DNA of 47,318 nucleotides from Oscillatoriales cyanobacterium. GTDB taxonomy: Bacteria; Cyanobacteriota; Cyanobacteriia; Cyanobacteriales; Microcoleaceae. Of this stretch, positions 25,858-36,512 are shown piece after piece (positions within the stretch are counted from its first letter, which is position 1; each line of letters starts with the position of its first letter). Location of the stretch: assembly GCA_004292955.1 (NCBI GenBank), contig RDXX01000011.1, positions 1 to 47,318 on the forward strand, read 5' to 3'. Position numbers and translations under genes: made by a program. The notes under the pieces were generated by a model. That model worked only from the letters and a program-made list of their open reading frames with translations, did no database searches and was not told the origin of the DNA.

Positions 25858-28134
25858 ATGATAGATGAAGTTGTTGATTTCACCCAAACTGTCGATTTAA
25901 CCAATTGCGATCGCGAACCGATTCAAATTCCAGGGCTGATTCAGCCCCACGGGGTGCTGTTGGTTTTGCAGGAGCCTGACTTGAAGATTGTCCAGGTCAG
26001 CAATAACGCGTTGGCTTTGCTAGGTCAACAGCCCCAAGATCTGTTGGGCAAACCGCTATTAAACTTACTCGCTCCCCAGCAGATTAATGCAATTCGGCAG
26101 TGCTTAAGCGAAGACTTTGAGTATGTGAATCCGTTAGATATTTCTCTAAAAGCTAAAACAAAATTACTTCAGTTTGATGGCATTGTTCATCGCTGCAATA
26201 CCATAATCTTTTTAGAATTGGAACCAAAAAAGAAAAGACCAAAAACAGACTTTTTCCATTTTTACCAGCGATTAAAAGGAACGATTACTAAAATTCAAAA
26301 GGCTCCAACCTTGCTGGAGATGTGCGAGGTTGTAGTTAAAGAAGTGCGAAAAATCACTGGATTCGATCGCGTTATGGTATATCAATTTGATGCCGCAGGA
26401 TCCGGACGGGTGATTGCAGAAGATCGGGTAGAAACGCTAACGCCTTATCTGGGCTTGCACTATCCGCCCAGCGACATTCCCCAGCAAGCGAGACAGCTTT
26501 ATACCCTCAACTGGCTGCGGTTAATTCCCGACTCCTCCTATGAGCCTGTGGCGTTAGTGCCAGCGCACAATCCCTTAGACTCGCGCCCGACGGATTTGAG
26601 TTTATCGGTGCTGCGGAGCGTGTCTCCCGTACACTTGGAATACCTCAAGAATATGGGTGTATCAGCCTCCATGTCTATTTCACTGATCCAAGACCAAAAA
26701 CTATGGGGGCTGATTGCTTGCCATCATTCGACGCCGAACTATGTGCCCTATAGCGTGCGAACCATGTGCGAGTTTGTGGGGCAGGTAATGTCGATCGAAC
26801 TTGCAAACAAACAAGATCGTGAAGACTTAGACTACAAAATGACATTGAAGTCGCTCCAAAGCAAGTTTGTAGAATCGCTATCTCAGTCAAAAAGCTTCTG
26901 GGATGGATTAGTTCAACTCAACTCGAACCTGCTAGATCTGGTGGGTGCGACGGGAGTGGCGGTTTGCGCGGGAGAACAAGTTATTTGTATTGGTGAAACG
27001 CCGCCAGAAGCTGAAATTCCTGCCCTGCGGGAATGGATTAAAAGCCAAATTCAACACAACCTGTTTCAAACCCGATCGCTATCTGAAATTTATCCAACCG
27101 CAGAGTCATTTAAGAGCGTTGCGAGTGGACTGTTAGCATTAGAAATTTCCAAAGTCAACAAAAATTATATACTCTGGTTCCGTCCAGAAGTGATTCAAAC
27201 AGTCAACTGGGGCGGCAACCCGAACAAACCTGTCGAAGTCACAATCGATCGCGAGATGCGGTTGTCTCCTCGCAAATCCTTTGAACTCTGGCAACAAACG
27301 GTGCAGGGCTGCTCGTTACCTTGGAAGTCCTGCGAGATCGAAGTCGCCACCGAACTGTGCAGCCTGATCGTCGGGATTATCCTCAGTCAGGCAGATGAAA
27401 TGGCAAAGATTAATCTAGAATTGGAACGCAGTAACACTGAACTAGATGCCTTCGCTTACGTCGCATCCCACGATCTCAAAGAACCGCTGCGCGGCATTCA
27501 TAACTATTCCAATTTCTTGATAGAAGATTACGGGGAGGTGTTGCACGAGGATGGCATCGCTAAATTGCAAACGCTGGTGCGCCTAACCCAACGCATGGAA
27601 GATCTGATTAACTCTCTGCTACACTATTCCAGGCTGGGACGCAGCGAACTTTCGCGCCAACCGACAAATCTCAACGATTTAGTGCGACAGTCGATCGACA
27701 TTTTAAAGATCGGCGGGCCTCCGCAAGCGATCGAGTTTCGCACTCAATCGTTGCCGACAGTTGCCTGCGATCGCACTCTAGTTAGCGAGTTAGTCCTCAA
27801 CCTAATTAGTAACGCGATTAAATATAATAATAAAACCGAGAAATGGGTGGAAATTGGTTTGATCGAATCAGAATCCGCTAGCAGTAAAGATCCAAGTTTA
27901 TATACCTTTTATGTGCGAGATAACGGCATTGGCATCCCCCAACAGCATTTGGAGCGCGTTTTTCAGATATTCAAGCGACTCCACGCACAAGACGAATATG
28001 GTGGCGGTACAGGGGCAGGTTTGACGATCGTCCAAAAAATTGTCGATCGACACGGGGGAAAAATTTGGGTAGAATCGACGCCCGGTGAGGGCAGCACGTT
28101 TTACTTCACATTGTCAGCAGCGGTCAAACCATGA
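25858..28134 (+). CDS. Bacteriophytochrome sensor histidine kinase
   Basis: A 758-aa protein with PAS, GAF, PHY, HisKA and HATPase domains. The N-terminal TNCDREPIQIPG puts a Cys at residue 17, the biliverdin-binding site of bacteriophytochromes. The GAF domain has the PPSDIPQQAR loop but SVSPVH where cyanobacterial Cph1 has its own Cys. The PHY tongue has SPRKSF. The kinase part has YVASHDLKEPLRG (phospho-His), NLISNAIKYN, VRDNGIGIP and GGGTGAGLTIV. It senses red/far-red light and phosphorylates a response regulator. Its stop overlaps the next start by 4 bp (ATGA). Confidence 0.93.
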   Translation: MIDEVVDFTQTVDLTNCDREPIQIPGLIQPHGVLLVLQEPDLKIVQVSNNALALLGQQPQDLLGKPLLNLLAPQQINAIRQCLSEDFEYVNPLDISLKAKTKLLQFDGIVHRCNTIIFLELEPKKKRPKTDFFHFYQRLKGTITKIQKAPTLLEMCEVVVKEVRKITGFDRVMVYQFDAAGSGRVIAEDRVETLTPYLGLHYPPSDIPQQARQLYTLNWLRLIPDSSYEPVALVPAHNPLDSRPTDLSLSVLRSVSPVHLEYLKNMGVSASMSISLIQDQKLWGLIACHHSTPNYVPYSVRTMCEFVGQVMSIELANKQDREDLDYKMTLKSLQSKFVESLSQSKSFWDGLVQLNSNLLDLVGATGVAVCAGEQVICIGETPPEAEIPALREWIKSQIQHNLFQTRSLSEIYPTAESFKSVASGLLALEISKVNKNYILWFRPEVIQTVNWGGNPNKPVEVTIDREMRLSPRKSFELWQQTVQGCSLPWKSCEIEVATELCSLIVGIILSQADEMAKINLELERSNTELDAFAYVASHDLKEPLRGIHNYSNFLIEDYGEVLHEDGIAKLQTLVRLTQRMEDLINSLLHYSRLGRSELSRQPTNLNDLVRQSIDILKIGGPPQAIEFRTQSLPTVACDRTLVSELVLNLISNAIKYNNKTEKWVEIGLIESESASSKDPSLYTFYVRDNGIGIPQQHLERVFQIFKRLHAQDEYGGGTGAGLTIVQKIVDRHGGKIWVESTPGEGSTFYFTLSAAVKP

Positions 28135-28616
28135 CCGGATATTCAGCGATGCGTGCTATGCAACTCCCTCCCTTGCTGATCGTTGAAGACAGCGACGAAG
28201 ACTTTGAAGCGTTCCAACGTTACCTACACCCATCTTTTTCGCAAATCCCCGTCTATCGCTGCACTAATGGCGATCGGGCCCTGGCGTTTCTCTACCGCAC
28301 CGAACCCTACACCAATCCTAACACTGCTCCGCGTCCGGGACTGATTGTGCTAGACCTCAACTTACCGGGAACGGATGGGCGAGAGGTACTATATAAAATA
28401 AAACAGGATCGTAATTTGAAAAAGATTCCGGTGGTTGTTTTCACCACATCTAACAATCCCAAAGACATCGCAGCCTGCTACGAACAAGGAGCGAACAGCT
28501 ATATCATCAAACCTATGGATTTTAAGCTGTTGAAGCGAAGTATTCAGACGTTGTTGAGCTACTGGTTTGAAATCACGATGCTCCCTGTTCAGTCTCCGGA
28601 GGAAGACCAATTATGA
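28131..28616 (+). CDS. Rcp1-type response regulator
   Basis: A 161-aa single REC-domain protein: LLIVEDSDEDFEAFQRYL (acidic pocket), LIVLDLNLPGTDGREVL (phosphoacceptor Asp), and VVFTTSNNPKDI and YIIKPMD (conserved Thr and Lys). There is no output domain, as in Rcp1, the partner of Cph1. Overlapping starts with the phytochrome gene upstream and the next ORF downstream (both ATGA) show a tight operon. It is the likely phosphate acceptor of the phytochrome. Confidence 0.92.
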   Translation: MTGYSAMRAMQLPPLLIVEDSDEDFEAFQRYLHPSFSQIPVYRCTNGDRALAFLYRTEPYTNPNTAPRPGLIVLDLNLPGTDGREVLYKIKQDRNLKKIPVVVFTTSNNPKDIAACYEQGANSYIIKPMDFKLLKRSIQTLLSYWFEITMLPVQSPEEDQL

Positions 28617-28714
28617 GTCAAGTTGAGCGCACTGTTTTGATTGTGGAGGATAACCGTGATCTATCCCAACGGCAGAATCAGGTGGGCGCTGAGCCTGGGG
28701 AAAGTGTTTTATAA
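28613..28714 (+). pseudogene. N-terminal remnant of a second response-regulator module
   Basis: An ATG at 28613 overlaps the previous stop by 4 bp and begins MSQVERTVLIVEDNRD, the start of a REC domain. The frame then switches to unrelated residues and stops at 28714. It is the 5' end of the original third gene of the operon, cut off from the rest by a deletion. Confidence 0.75.
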
Positions 28715-30311
28715 TGCGATCGGGCAAGCGATGCGGATGTCGGGCGTAGATTTGGATATCACCGATCGCAAGCACACCGAGGAAGCACTGCGTCACAGTG
28801 AAGAGTTTAGAAAACGGGTGTTAGACAGCAGCAGCGACTGCATCAAAGTGCTGGATCTGGATGCACGACTTTTATACATAAATACAGGAGGGATGTGCCT
28901 GTTGGAGATCGACGATCTCACCCCCTATTTGAACGCGGAATGGCTCTGTTTTTGGCAAGATGAAGCTCGGGAAGAGGTGGAAGCTGCGATCGCGGCGGCG
29001 AAGGCAGGAGAAGTGGCTAGATTTCAGGGCTTTTGTGCCACCGCCAAAGGCACGCCAAAATGGTGGGATGTCGTGTTAGCACCGATCCGGGATGTGGCAG
29101 GCCAAGTTGTACAAATCTTATCGACTTCGCGGGATATCACCGATCGCAAACAAGCGGAAATCGAACGCGATCGCATTCTGCAATTAAAACAAGCTGCCCT
29201 GGCCGAATCGGAAAGAGTTAACCGCATCAAAGACGAGTTTCTGGCGGTGCTTTCTCACGAGTTGCGATCGCCCCTCAACCGGATCTTAGGCTGGACGAAG
29301 TTGCTGCAAACTGGCAGGCTGAATGAAACCAAAACTGTAGCAGCGTTAGCGACGATCGAACGGAATGCCCTGGCACAGGCTCAATTAATTGACGACTTGC
29401 TCGATATGGCTCGCGTGCTGCGCGGCAAACTGAGTTTGAATGTGACTGCTGTCAATTTGTTGTCTACCATTGAATCTGCGATCGAAACAGTGCAGACTGC
29501 CGCCACCGCCAAGTCAATTCTGATTCATCACGTGCTATCCAATATCGGGCAAGTGTCTGGGGATGCGGTTCGCCTCCAGCAAATTGTCTGGAATTTGCTT
29601 TCCAACGCTGTCAAGTTCACTCCCAAGGGTGGACGAATAGACGTTCGATTAGAGTTAGCAGACAACCAAGCGCAGATTGTGGTAACAGATACGGGTAAAG
29701 GCATCAATCGAGACTTTTTGCCCTACATCTTTGAGTCTTTCCGTCAAGAAGATGCTTCTGTTACTCGCAAACACGGGGGGCTAGGGTTGGGACTGGCGAT
29801 CGTTTATCAACTGGTAGAAGCCCACGGCGGAACAATCAAAGCTGACAGTTTTGGGGAAGGAAAAGGAGCCACTTTTAGAGTCAGCCTGCCGCTGCTGAAC
29901 GTCAAAACAGGCGAAAATCCGGACAAGTTATTAGAAGCAGAACAGGATCTCAGAGGCATCCGAGTGTTGGCAATTGATGACGAGGCAGACAGCCGGGAAG
30001 TAATCGGCGCATTCCTGGTTATGGCTGGAGCGGAGGTGATGACAGTTGCATCTGCGGCTGAATTTATGGTAGCCCTAGAGTCGTTTGTGCCGGATGTTTT
30101 GGTGAGCGATATTGGAATGCCAGAAGTCGATGGCTACAGTTTGATCGGATATGTGCGTTCTCTATCACCTGAGCGGGGGGGGACTGATCCCGGCGATCGC
30201 ATTGACTGCCTATGCTGGAGAAATCAACCACCAACAAGCTCTGGCAGCAGGCTTTCAGAGGCACATTTCCAAGCCAGTCGAGCCAAATCTATTGGTTGGG
30301 GCGATCGCTGA
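28641..30311 (+). pseudogene. Hybrid histidine kinase, 5' deleted and 3' frameshifted
   Basis: A 556-codon frame with no proper start of its own (TTG). It begins in the middle of a PAS fold (IYPNGRIRW), then a full PAS, HisKA (FLAVLSHELRSPLNRILGW), HATPase (NLLSNAVKF, VTDTGKGI, GLGLGLAIV) and a REC domain (LAIDDEADSREV, VSDIGMPEVDGYSL). After LSPERGG the frame is wrong. Removing one G from the G8 run at 30175-30182 restores [20 protein letters not shown] and a stop at 30325-30327. The kinase core is intact, but the REC is truncated before its Lys. Confidence 0.85.
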
Positions 30312-30468
30312 TTTACTGAGCAAATAGCTATGAAAACATCAGCCATAAATTGAGCATATCTTGATAACTTATTTCTCAATAATAGCTCATACCTAATACT
30401 TTTAACAAGACCATTTCCGACTACCTTTACCTTTCAATGCGTTCAAGTTATTCCCTCATATATATCAT

Positions 30469-30637
30469 GTTCGCAGTGCGGACTTAAGTCCGCAAAAACG
30501 GTTCGTAGTGCGGACTTAAGTCCGCAAAATGCACTCCGATTCCGACTGAAGTCGGCACTACGAACTTATCTCCCGACTGAAGTCGGCACTACGAACTTAT
30601 CTCCCGACTGAAGTCGGCACTACGAACTTATCTCCCG
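30469..30637. repeat. GGACTTAAGTCC hairpins and a 31-bp tandem repeat
   Basis: Two GTGCGGACTTAAGTCCGC palindromes (30475 and 30508 regions) are followed by three 31-bp units at 30542, 30573 and 30604. Each unit has the palindrome CCGACTGAAGTCGG plus CACTACGAACTTATCTC. The units abut with no spacers. This fills the gap between the damaged kinase and por. Confidence 0.85.
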
Positions 30638-30781
30638 AATCTCCGAAAATGTGCGAAGTATCGATCGGCAACCTAGAAAGTTGAGATTCACAACGTTTGG
30701 GCCTATCCTGTTAACCTGAGGGCATCTGAAAACATCCGAGCTGCTAGCTCAGCTTTTGAGATGCCCCAAAATAATCAATAG

Positions 30782-31804
<1,023 letters not shown>

Positions 31805-31806
31805 TT

Positions 31807-31936
31807 AGGTTTGTAGTGAGGACTTTAGTCCTTCTTCTTGCGGACTAAAGTCCTCACTACGAACCTTGACGCACACAGGTTTGTAGTGAGAACTTCAGTC
31901 CTTCTTCTTGCGGACTAAAGTCCTCACTACAAACCT
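31807..31936. repeat. two GGTTTGTAGTGAGGA hairpin elements in tandem
   Basis: Copies at 31807-31865 and 31877-31936, each with long inverted arms around TTCTTCTTG. Same family as at 11250-11313. They lie directly after por and may end its transcript. Confidence 0.85.
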
Positions 31937-31941
31937 GTAGT

Positions 31942-31998
31942 TTGTGGGATGGGCGTCCCGCCCGTCTTTAAAGGACGGGCGGGACGCCCATCCCACAA
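31942..31998. repeat. perfect 25-bp inverted repeat (GTGGGATGGGCGTCCC family)
   Basis: The arms at 31942-31966 and 31974-31998 are exact complements with a 7-base loop. A degenerate relative is at 8025-8079. Confidence 0.88.
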
Positions 31999-32056
31999 TA
32001 ATTAAAATTCTAAGTTATTTAATTCGCGCTCCTAAGTTATTTAATTCTCATTCCTT

Positions 32057-32229
32057 ACCAGGAAAAATTGGTTTAAATCCCCAAGCCTTGTAGGGAGAAA
32101 TTAAAAAAAGACGATTGATTGCTCGACTCCTCTTCCTTTCCGGTAGAGGTCTCCCTCCTTTCGTCAAGTCAACTGTCAACCTGTATGCTGTCAACTGTCA
32201 ACTGTCAACTGTCAACTGTCAACTGTCAA
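32057..32229 (+). repeat. dispersed module with terminal CTGTCAA array
   Basis: Second copy of the module at 8476-8612: ACCAGGAAAAATTGGTTT, GGGAGAAATTAAAA, GGTAGAGGTC, then CTGTCAA units (32188-32229). Nothing else is seen between it and tpsB. Confidence 0.6.
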
Positions 32230-32437
32230 AGATATTTTTGCGGATCTGCATCCGGTTGCTGCGTAAGTTTTGGCGGAGGAACCAAAAGGTCGATCGACCT
32301 TTTGGTTTTTAGCCGTTGGGAAATTCTTGGCAGTGCCCGATGTTGCCTTTTTTTCGGTTAAGATTAATTGTTAGTTTAGGGTGCGCTGGTTCCTTAAAAT
32401 ATTTTCACCCAATCTAGCGAAATAATAATTATATCAT

Positions 32438-34444
32438 ATGAACTGTAGATCGCAAAAATTATTTTTAATTGCTGGAATCTTTGGCTTAGTTTGGTTGGGA
32501 AAACCGACGAAAACATCCGCGAGCAACGTTGAAATTTTGACTTCAAATGTTGAGGATTTGGCAACAGTCCGCAGCGGAGCCGATCGACCTTTACGAACCA
32601 ACGACACGAATCTTGACACCCGGGAAGACTTGCCGGCCACTGAGTCCGATCGATCGACTTTGGCACCAATTCTACCTGCGGAAACTCCCGATTTACAGCC
32701 AGAAGCTGCCAATTCTGTCGATCGCACATTCGCCACGAACGATCGAGAAACTCAGCTTTCTAACCGAGATCAAAAGCTAAAAGAAAATATAGGTATCGAT
32801 CGAGATTCGCAACTGAGCCAACTGCCCAACCCAATTCAACCCAGAGAGCCGGAATTGCCTGCACCAATAGCCCCGCAACCGCCGCCGCCGTCTCCCCTCC
32901 AACCAACTCCCCCAACACCAGTTCCCGGCGATTCCAGACCGGGGATTCCGGGTACAATTCGGGTTTTGCGGTTTGAATTTGAGGGAAACACAGCTTTTAG
33001 CGATCGCGAACTCGCAGCAGTTACGCAACAGTTTGCGGGGCGCGACATCACCTTTGCCGAACTGATCGCAGCAGAAGGGGCAGTGACTCAAAAATACGTA
33101 GCAGCAGGATACATCAATTCCGGCGCTGTAATTCCCGCCAACCAAACATTTCCCAGAGAAGGAGGTGTGGTGAAAATTCGGATTGTCGAAGGCGGATTAG
33201 ATGAAATTCAGATTAGTGGAAACAGGCGTTTAAATGCCAATTACGTGCGATCGCGCTTGGAACGTGTCACCAGGCGGCCATTGAATCGCGATCGGCTGCT
33301 GGAAGCGTTGCAAATGCTGCAACTCGACCCCTTAATTGCCAATATTTCGGCAGAATTGCAAGCTGGAAGCCGCCCGGAAAACAGCCGTTTAGAAGTGCGG
33401 ATTAAAGAAGCAGACAGCTTCAGCGGCGAAGTTTTTCTAGACAACAATCGATCGCCCAGCGTGGGCAGTTTTCGGCGCGGCGCGCGCATCAATCAAGCGA
33501 ATTTGCTCGGTTTGGGCGACGGATTAGAGCTATCCTACGCTAACACCGACGGCAGCAACGAATTCAACGGCAGCTACACAGTCCCCGTCAACGCGCGCAA
33601 CGGCACGATTCGGTTTGCTGCGAGTGCTGCGAGCACTAACGTGATCGAGGAACCGTTTGATGCTGCGGAAATTGAGGGGAAATCGCGAACTTACGAGTTA
33701 ACTTACCGCCAGCCGATCGTCGAAAAGCCCGATCGCACTTTGGCTGTGGGAGTAACTTTTTCGCGCCAAGAAAGCGATACATTCCTGTTGGGAGAAAGAT
33801 TTGCGCTGTCAGCGGGAGCAAACGAGCGCGGCGAAACGCGGGTTTCGGCGGTGCGGTTTTTTCAAGAATACGTGCAGCGGAATTCCCGACAAGTGCTCGC
33901 AGCGCGATCGCAGTTTTCCATCGGTACCAATTTTTTGGGTGCTACTGCGAACGATAGCGGCCCTGACAGTCGCTTCCTGGCGTGGCGCGGACAAGCGCAG
34001 TACGTGAGGCTGCTAGCGCCGGAAACCTTGCTAATAGTGCGTTCCGACATTCAGTTCGCCGATCGCCCGCTGCTGTCCCTCGAACAAATCGGGATCGGCG
34101 GCGTGCAAAGCGTGCGCGGATACCGGCAGGATTTGTTGTTAACTGATAGCGGTGCGATCGCATCTGCGGAAGTGCGTATTCCAATTTGGCGCGTCCCGAA
34201 GGTCAAAGGATTGTTGCAGGTGGCTCCATTTATCGATTTGGGGGTAGGCTGGAACCATTCTGGCGAAAAAGCTAATCCTGATTCTGACAAGCTTCTGGGT
34301 GCTGGTGTGGGGTTGGTGTGGCAGATGGGCGATCGGTTTAATATGCGCTTAGACTATGGTATTCCCTTGATTAATGTCCGAGGGGGCGATCGAACTTTTC
34401 AGGAAAAAGGCATCTATTTTCGGATTAATTACTTTGCTTTCTAA
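32438..34444 (+). CDS. Two-partner secretion outer-membrane transporter (TpsB, ShlB/FhaC family)
   Basis: A 668-aa protein. Residues 1-28 form a signal peptide and a Pro-rich linker reaches about residue 168. Two POTRA-like domains follow (IRVLRFEFEGNTAFSDRE; VEGGLDEIQISGNRRLN), then a C-terminal beta-barrel with the conserved SVRGYRQDLL loop and final RINYFAF. TpsB proteins thread TpsA exoproteins across the outer membrane. The nearby TpsA-like genes at 37.8-43.8 kb are the probable cargo, although about 3.4 kb of other genes lies between. Confidence 0.92.
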   Translation: MNCRSQKLFLIAGIFGLVWLGKPTKTSASNVEILTSNVEDLATVRSGADRPLRTNDTNLDTREDLPATESDRSTLAPILPAETPDLQPEAANSVDRTFATNDRETQLSNRDQKLKENIGIDRDSQLSQLPNPIQPREPELPAPIAPQPPPPSPLQPTPPTPVPGDSRPGIPGTIRVLRFEFEGNTAFSDRELAAVTQQFAGRDITFAELIAAEGAVTQKYVAAGYINSGAVIPANQTFPREGGVVKIRIVEGGLDEIQISGNRRLNANYVRSRLERVTRRPLNRDRLLEALQMLQLDPLIANISAELQAGSRPENSRLEVRIKEADSFSGEVFLDNNRSPSVGSFRRGARINQANLLGLGDGLELSYANTDGSNEFNGSYTVPVNARNGTIRFAASAASTNVIEEPFDAAEIEGKSRTYELTYRQPIVEKPDRTLAVGVTFSRQESDTFLLGERFALSAGANERGETRVSAVRFFQEYVQRNSRQVLAARSQFSIGTNFLGATANDSGPDSRFLAWRGQAQYVRLLAPETLLIVRSDIQFADRPLLSLEQIGIGGVQSVRGYRQDLLLTDSGAIASAEVRIPIWRVPKVKGLLQVAPFIDLGVGWNHSGEKANPDSDKLLGAGVGLVWQMGDRFNMRLDYGIPLINVRGGDRTFQEKGIYFRINYFAF

Positions 34445-34518
34445 ATTGTGGGTTGCGTTGAGTGCGATCGAACCCTACGCTTCGCTTCACCCAACACTTT
34501 CATCTTTAGCGCTGACGG

Positions 34519-35529
34519 TCAATTTTTATTAAGTGGCGATCTCAATTCAATCAGTTGATGAACCGCACTAACCACCAATTCAGGCTGATCTAGCATTACA
34601 AGATGTCCACTATTTTCTGCAATGATATGTTGGCTATTTGAGGATAGTTGGGTCAAGTCTCGCTGAAGCAATTGCCATTTCTGGAATCTTTCATCACTCA
34701 TCTGTGGATTTTTAGAGCCTTGACTTAATACAATCAAAGGCAGATTCCCCAGTAGTGTACTCGCTTGCAATTGCTGAAAGCTCCTTTTCATATTGGCAAG
34801 CTCACTTGACGTAGTTGCCCAATAACAGGGGCGGTAACAGGAAGATTTGAAGGTGTCAAATAGAGCTTGCACTGCCAACGGATATTTTTGACTTTCTTGT
34901 TTGATATCCTTAAACATTGGCAACACATTCATATCTCCGATTAATCGTAACACTCCAACCCGACTGGCAATTATCAGAAGCTGGTAAAGCAAAATTACCC
35001 TTTTCATACGCTTCCATATTGCGGGTGTTATTTGATCTTCATGGACAGAATCAACCAGCACCAATCCGACGACTTCTTCTGGATGTTGACTGGCATATAG
35101 TCGCATATTGCCTCCACCCAAGGAGTGGCCAACTAAAATGTAGGGAGGTTCGATCTTAGCTTTCGTCAACAGGGCGTGTAATTCATCAACACTCTGCTGA
35201 CTTGTGCGAGGTATCTTGGGATTGGGATCGCTCCAACCCAACCCTGCTCGATCGTAGGTACAGACACGAGTAAACTTAGCAATTTCAGAGGGAACCAGAC
35301 CCCACGTAATTGAGGGAGCACCACCGCCAGCATCCATAATGACTGTTGGTGTCCCTTTTCCCACACAGTTGAGATGTAGACGAAATCCTCCAATATCAAA
35401 CAGTTCACCCTGCGGAGGATACTTGCGTCGATCGATTATTTGACTGACTGCTTGATAGAGAATTCCAGCAAATAAACTGATAGCGGTAATACCTAGAGCA
35501 AGCACGATCAATTTTTCTGTGGTTGTCAT
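34519..35529 (-). CDS. Alpha/beta hydrolase, membrane-anchored
   Basis: A 336-aa protein. Residues 8-28 form a membrane anchor (VLALGITAISLFAGILYQAV), followed by an alpha/beta-hydrolase fold with GGGAPSITWG (oxyanion region), YDRAGLGWSD, the nucleophile elbow GHSLGGG, and the catalytic His in ENSGHLVM. It is probably an esterase or lipase-like enzyme; the substrate is unknown. Its last codons (PLNKN) overlap, on the other strand, a short WD40-like relic at 34505-34544. Confidence 0.9.
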   Translation of the reverse strand: MTTTEKLIVLALGITAISLFAGILYQAVSQIIDRRKYPPQGELFDIGGFRLHLNCVGKGTPTVIMDAGGGAPSITWGLVPSEIAKFTRVCTYDRAGLGWSDPNPKIPRTSQQSVDELHALLTKAKIEPPYILVGHSLGGGNMRLYASQHPEEVVGLVLVDSVHEDQITPAIWKRMKRVILLYQLLIIASRVGVLRLIGDMNVLPMFKDIKQESQKYPLAVQALFDTFKSSCYRPCYWATTSSELANMKRSFQQLQASTLLGNLPLIVLSQGSKNPQMSDERFQKWQLLQRDLTQLSSNSQHIIAENSGHLVMLDQPELVVSAVHQLIELRSPLNKN

Positions 35530-35643
35530 AGCAAAATTTATAGAACTGATACCATTGCACTCAAGTTTATCTTTTATAACGATTAATTTGCCGCTTCGAC
35601 CGGGTTGTTATGCCGCCGCGATCGCCCTATAGTGCTATTGCCT

Positions 35644-36093
35644 CTACATACTTTTCTGATACTGCTCAATCGTCGCTGCAATTTTATTCATCAATTGTTG
35701 ATCCTGCTTTGGATCGAATGGGGGCGCATTTTTCCAATCATAAAACCATACTGGCTTCCGTTGCTTCTCTTCTGGCTCAGTTGCGAACCTCGGAAACACA
35801 TGGGCATGTAGTGCCGCTTCACTGTTACCCAAGATTTCGTAGTTGATACGAATTGCACCAGTGACCTCAAGCAAAGCATCACCCAAAACCGTCATGTCTT
35901 GTAAGAAGATTATGCGTTGCTCCATTGTTAAAGCGTTCAGACTTGGCACAACTGGATCGGGTAGCAAAAGTGAATACCCCTGCAAGAACTGAACATCACC
36001 AAGCACTACCCAGCCCGATGGAACCCGACAAATTACTGCCGGATTAATTCCCTGACGTGCTTCCTCGACTCGACGATGAATCAGAGTAATCAT
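35644..36093 (-). CDS. HIT-like family protein
   Basis: A 149-aa protein with a histidine-triad-like motif LHAHVFPRF. The first two His of the triad are present, and the third is replaced by Phe. The surrounding FLQGYSLLLPDPVVPSLNAL and NYEILGNSEAALHAH fit the HIT fold, so it is likely a nucleotide hydrolase or transferase with altered chemistry. The family is known to act on nucleoside phosphates. It is convergent with no partner and is read in the same direction as the antitoxin-like genes upstream. Confidence 0.8.
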   Translation of the reverse strand: MITLIHRRVEEARQGINPAVICRVPSGWVVLGDVQFLQGYSLLLPDPVVPSLNALTMEQRIIFLQDMTVLGDALLEVTGAIRINYEILGNSEAALHAHVFPRFATEPEEKQRKPVWFYDWKNAPPFDPKQDQQLMNKIAATIEQYQKSM

Positions 36094-36159
36094 TCTAAGT
36101 TTTAGTTGCCCTAACTATTGGGTCGATCGTATTGTCGAAGTTTTCATCAGCAAGAAATT

Positions 36160-36498
36160 TTAACATGGTTCTTGCGCTGTTTTGCGGGCAAGCAGGCGAT
36201 CGCGCAAGCCTTGTGGGTCGAATTTTGCTTGATTCATAGTGCGAATCTCTTGCGATTGCTGCCGTCGCTGTTGCAAGTACGCTTCTACTTCCGATTCGTG
36301 CTTGAGATAGAAGGCGATCGTGGCATAAACGTCAGCTAGATTCAGAGACGGATAGCGATAAACAGTTTCTTCTGCGGTCGCGCCCTGCTGAAAAACACCG
36401 ATTACAGTATCTAATGTAACGCGAGTTTTGCCGACGAGAATCACACCATCTTCATTTGCATTTAAAGGAGCCCGTTCAGCTACGATTGTCAGTGTCAT
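36160..36498 (-). CDS. DUF433 antitoxin-like protein
   Basis: About 112 aa. Start MTLTIVAERAPLNANEDG, then VGKTRVTLDTVIGVFQQGAT and YPSLNLADVYATIAFYLKH, the winged-helix pattern of DUF433. DUF433 proteins usually act as antitoxins paired with a DUF5615 PIN-like toxin; no such gene follows here. The C-terminus is extended by about 30 charged residues. The frame opens at a TTG at 36516, but the ATG at 36498 fits the family. It lies just downstream of the next gene. Confidence 0.8.
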   Translation of the reverse strand: MTLTIVAERAPLNANEDGVILVGKTRVTLDTVIGVFQQGATAEETVYRYPSLNLADVYATIAFYLKHESEVEAYLQQRRQQSQEIRTMNQAKFDPQGLRDRLLARKTAQEPC

Positions 36499-36512
36499 AA
36501 GCATCTTCAAAT

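Noticed and set aside
30542..30637. Three 31-bp direct repeats that look CRISPR-like
   Set aside because: The units abut with no spacers, contain an internal palindrome of a known dispersed family, and no cas gene is nearby.
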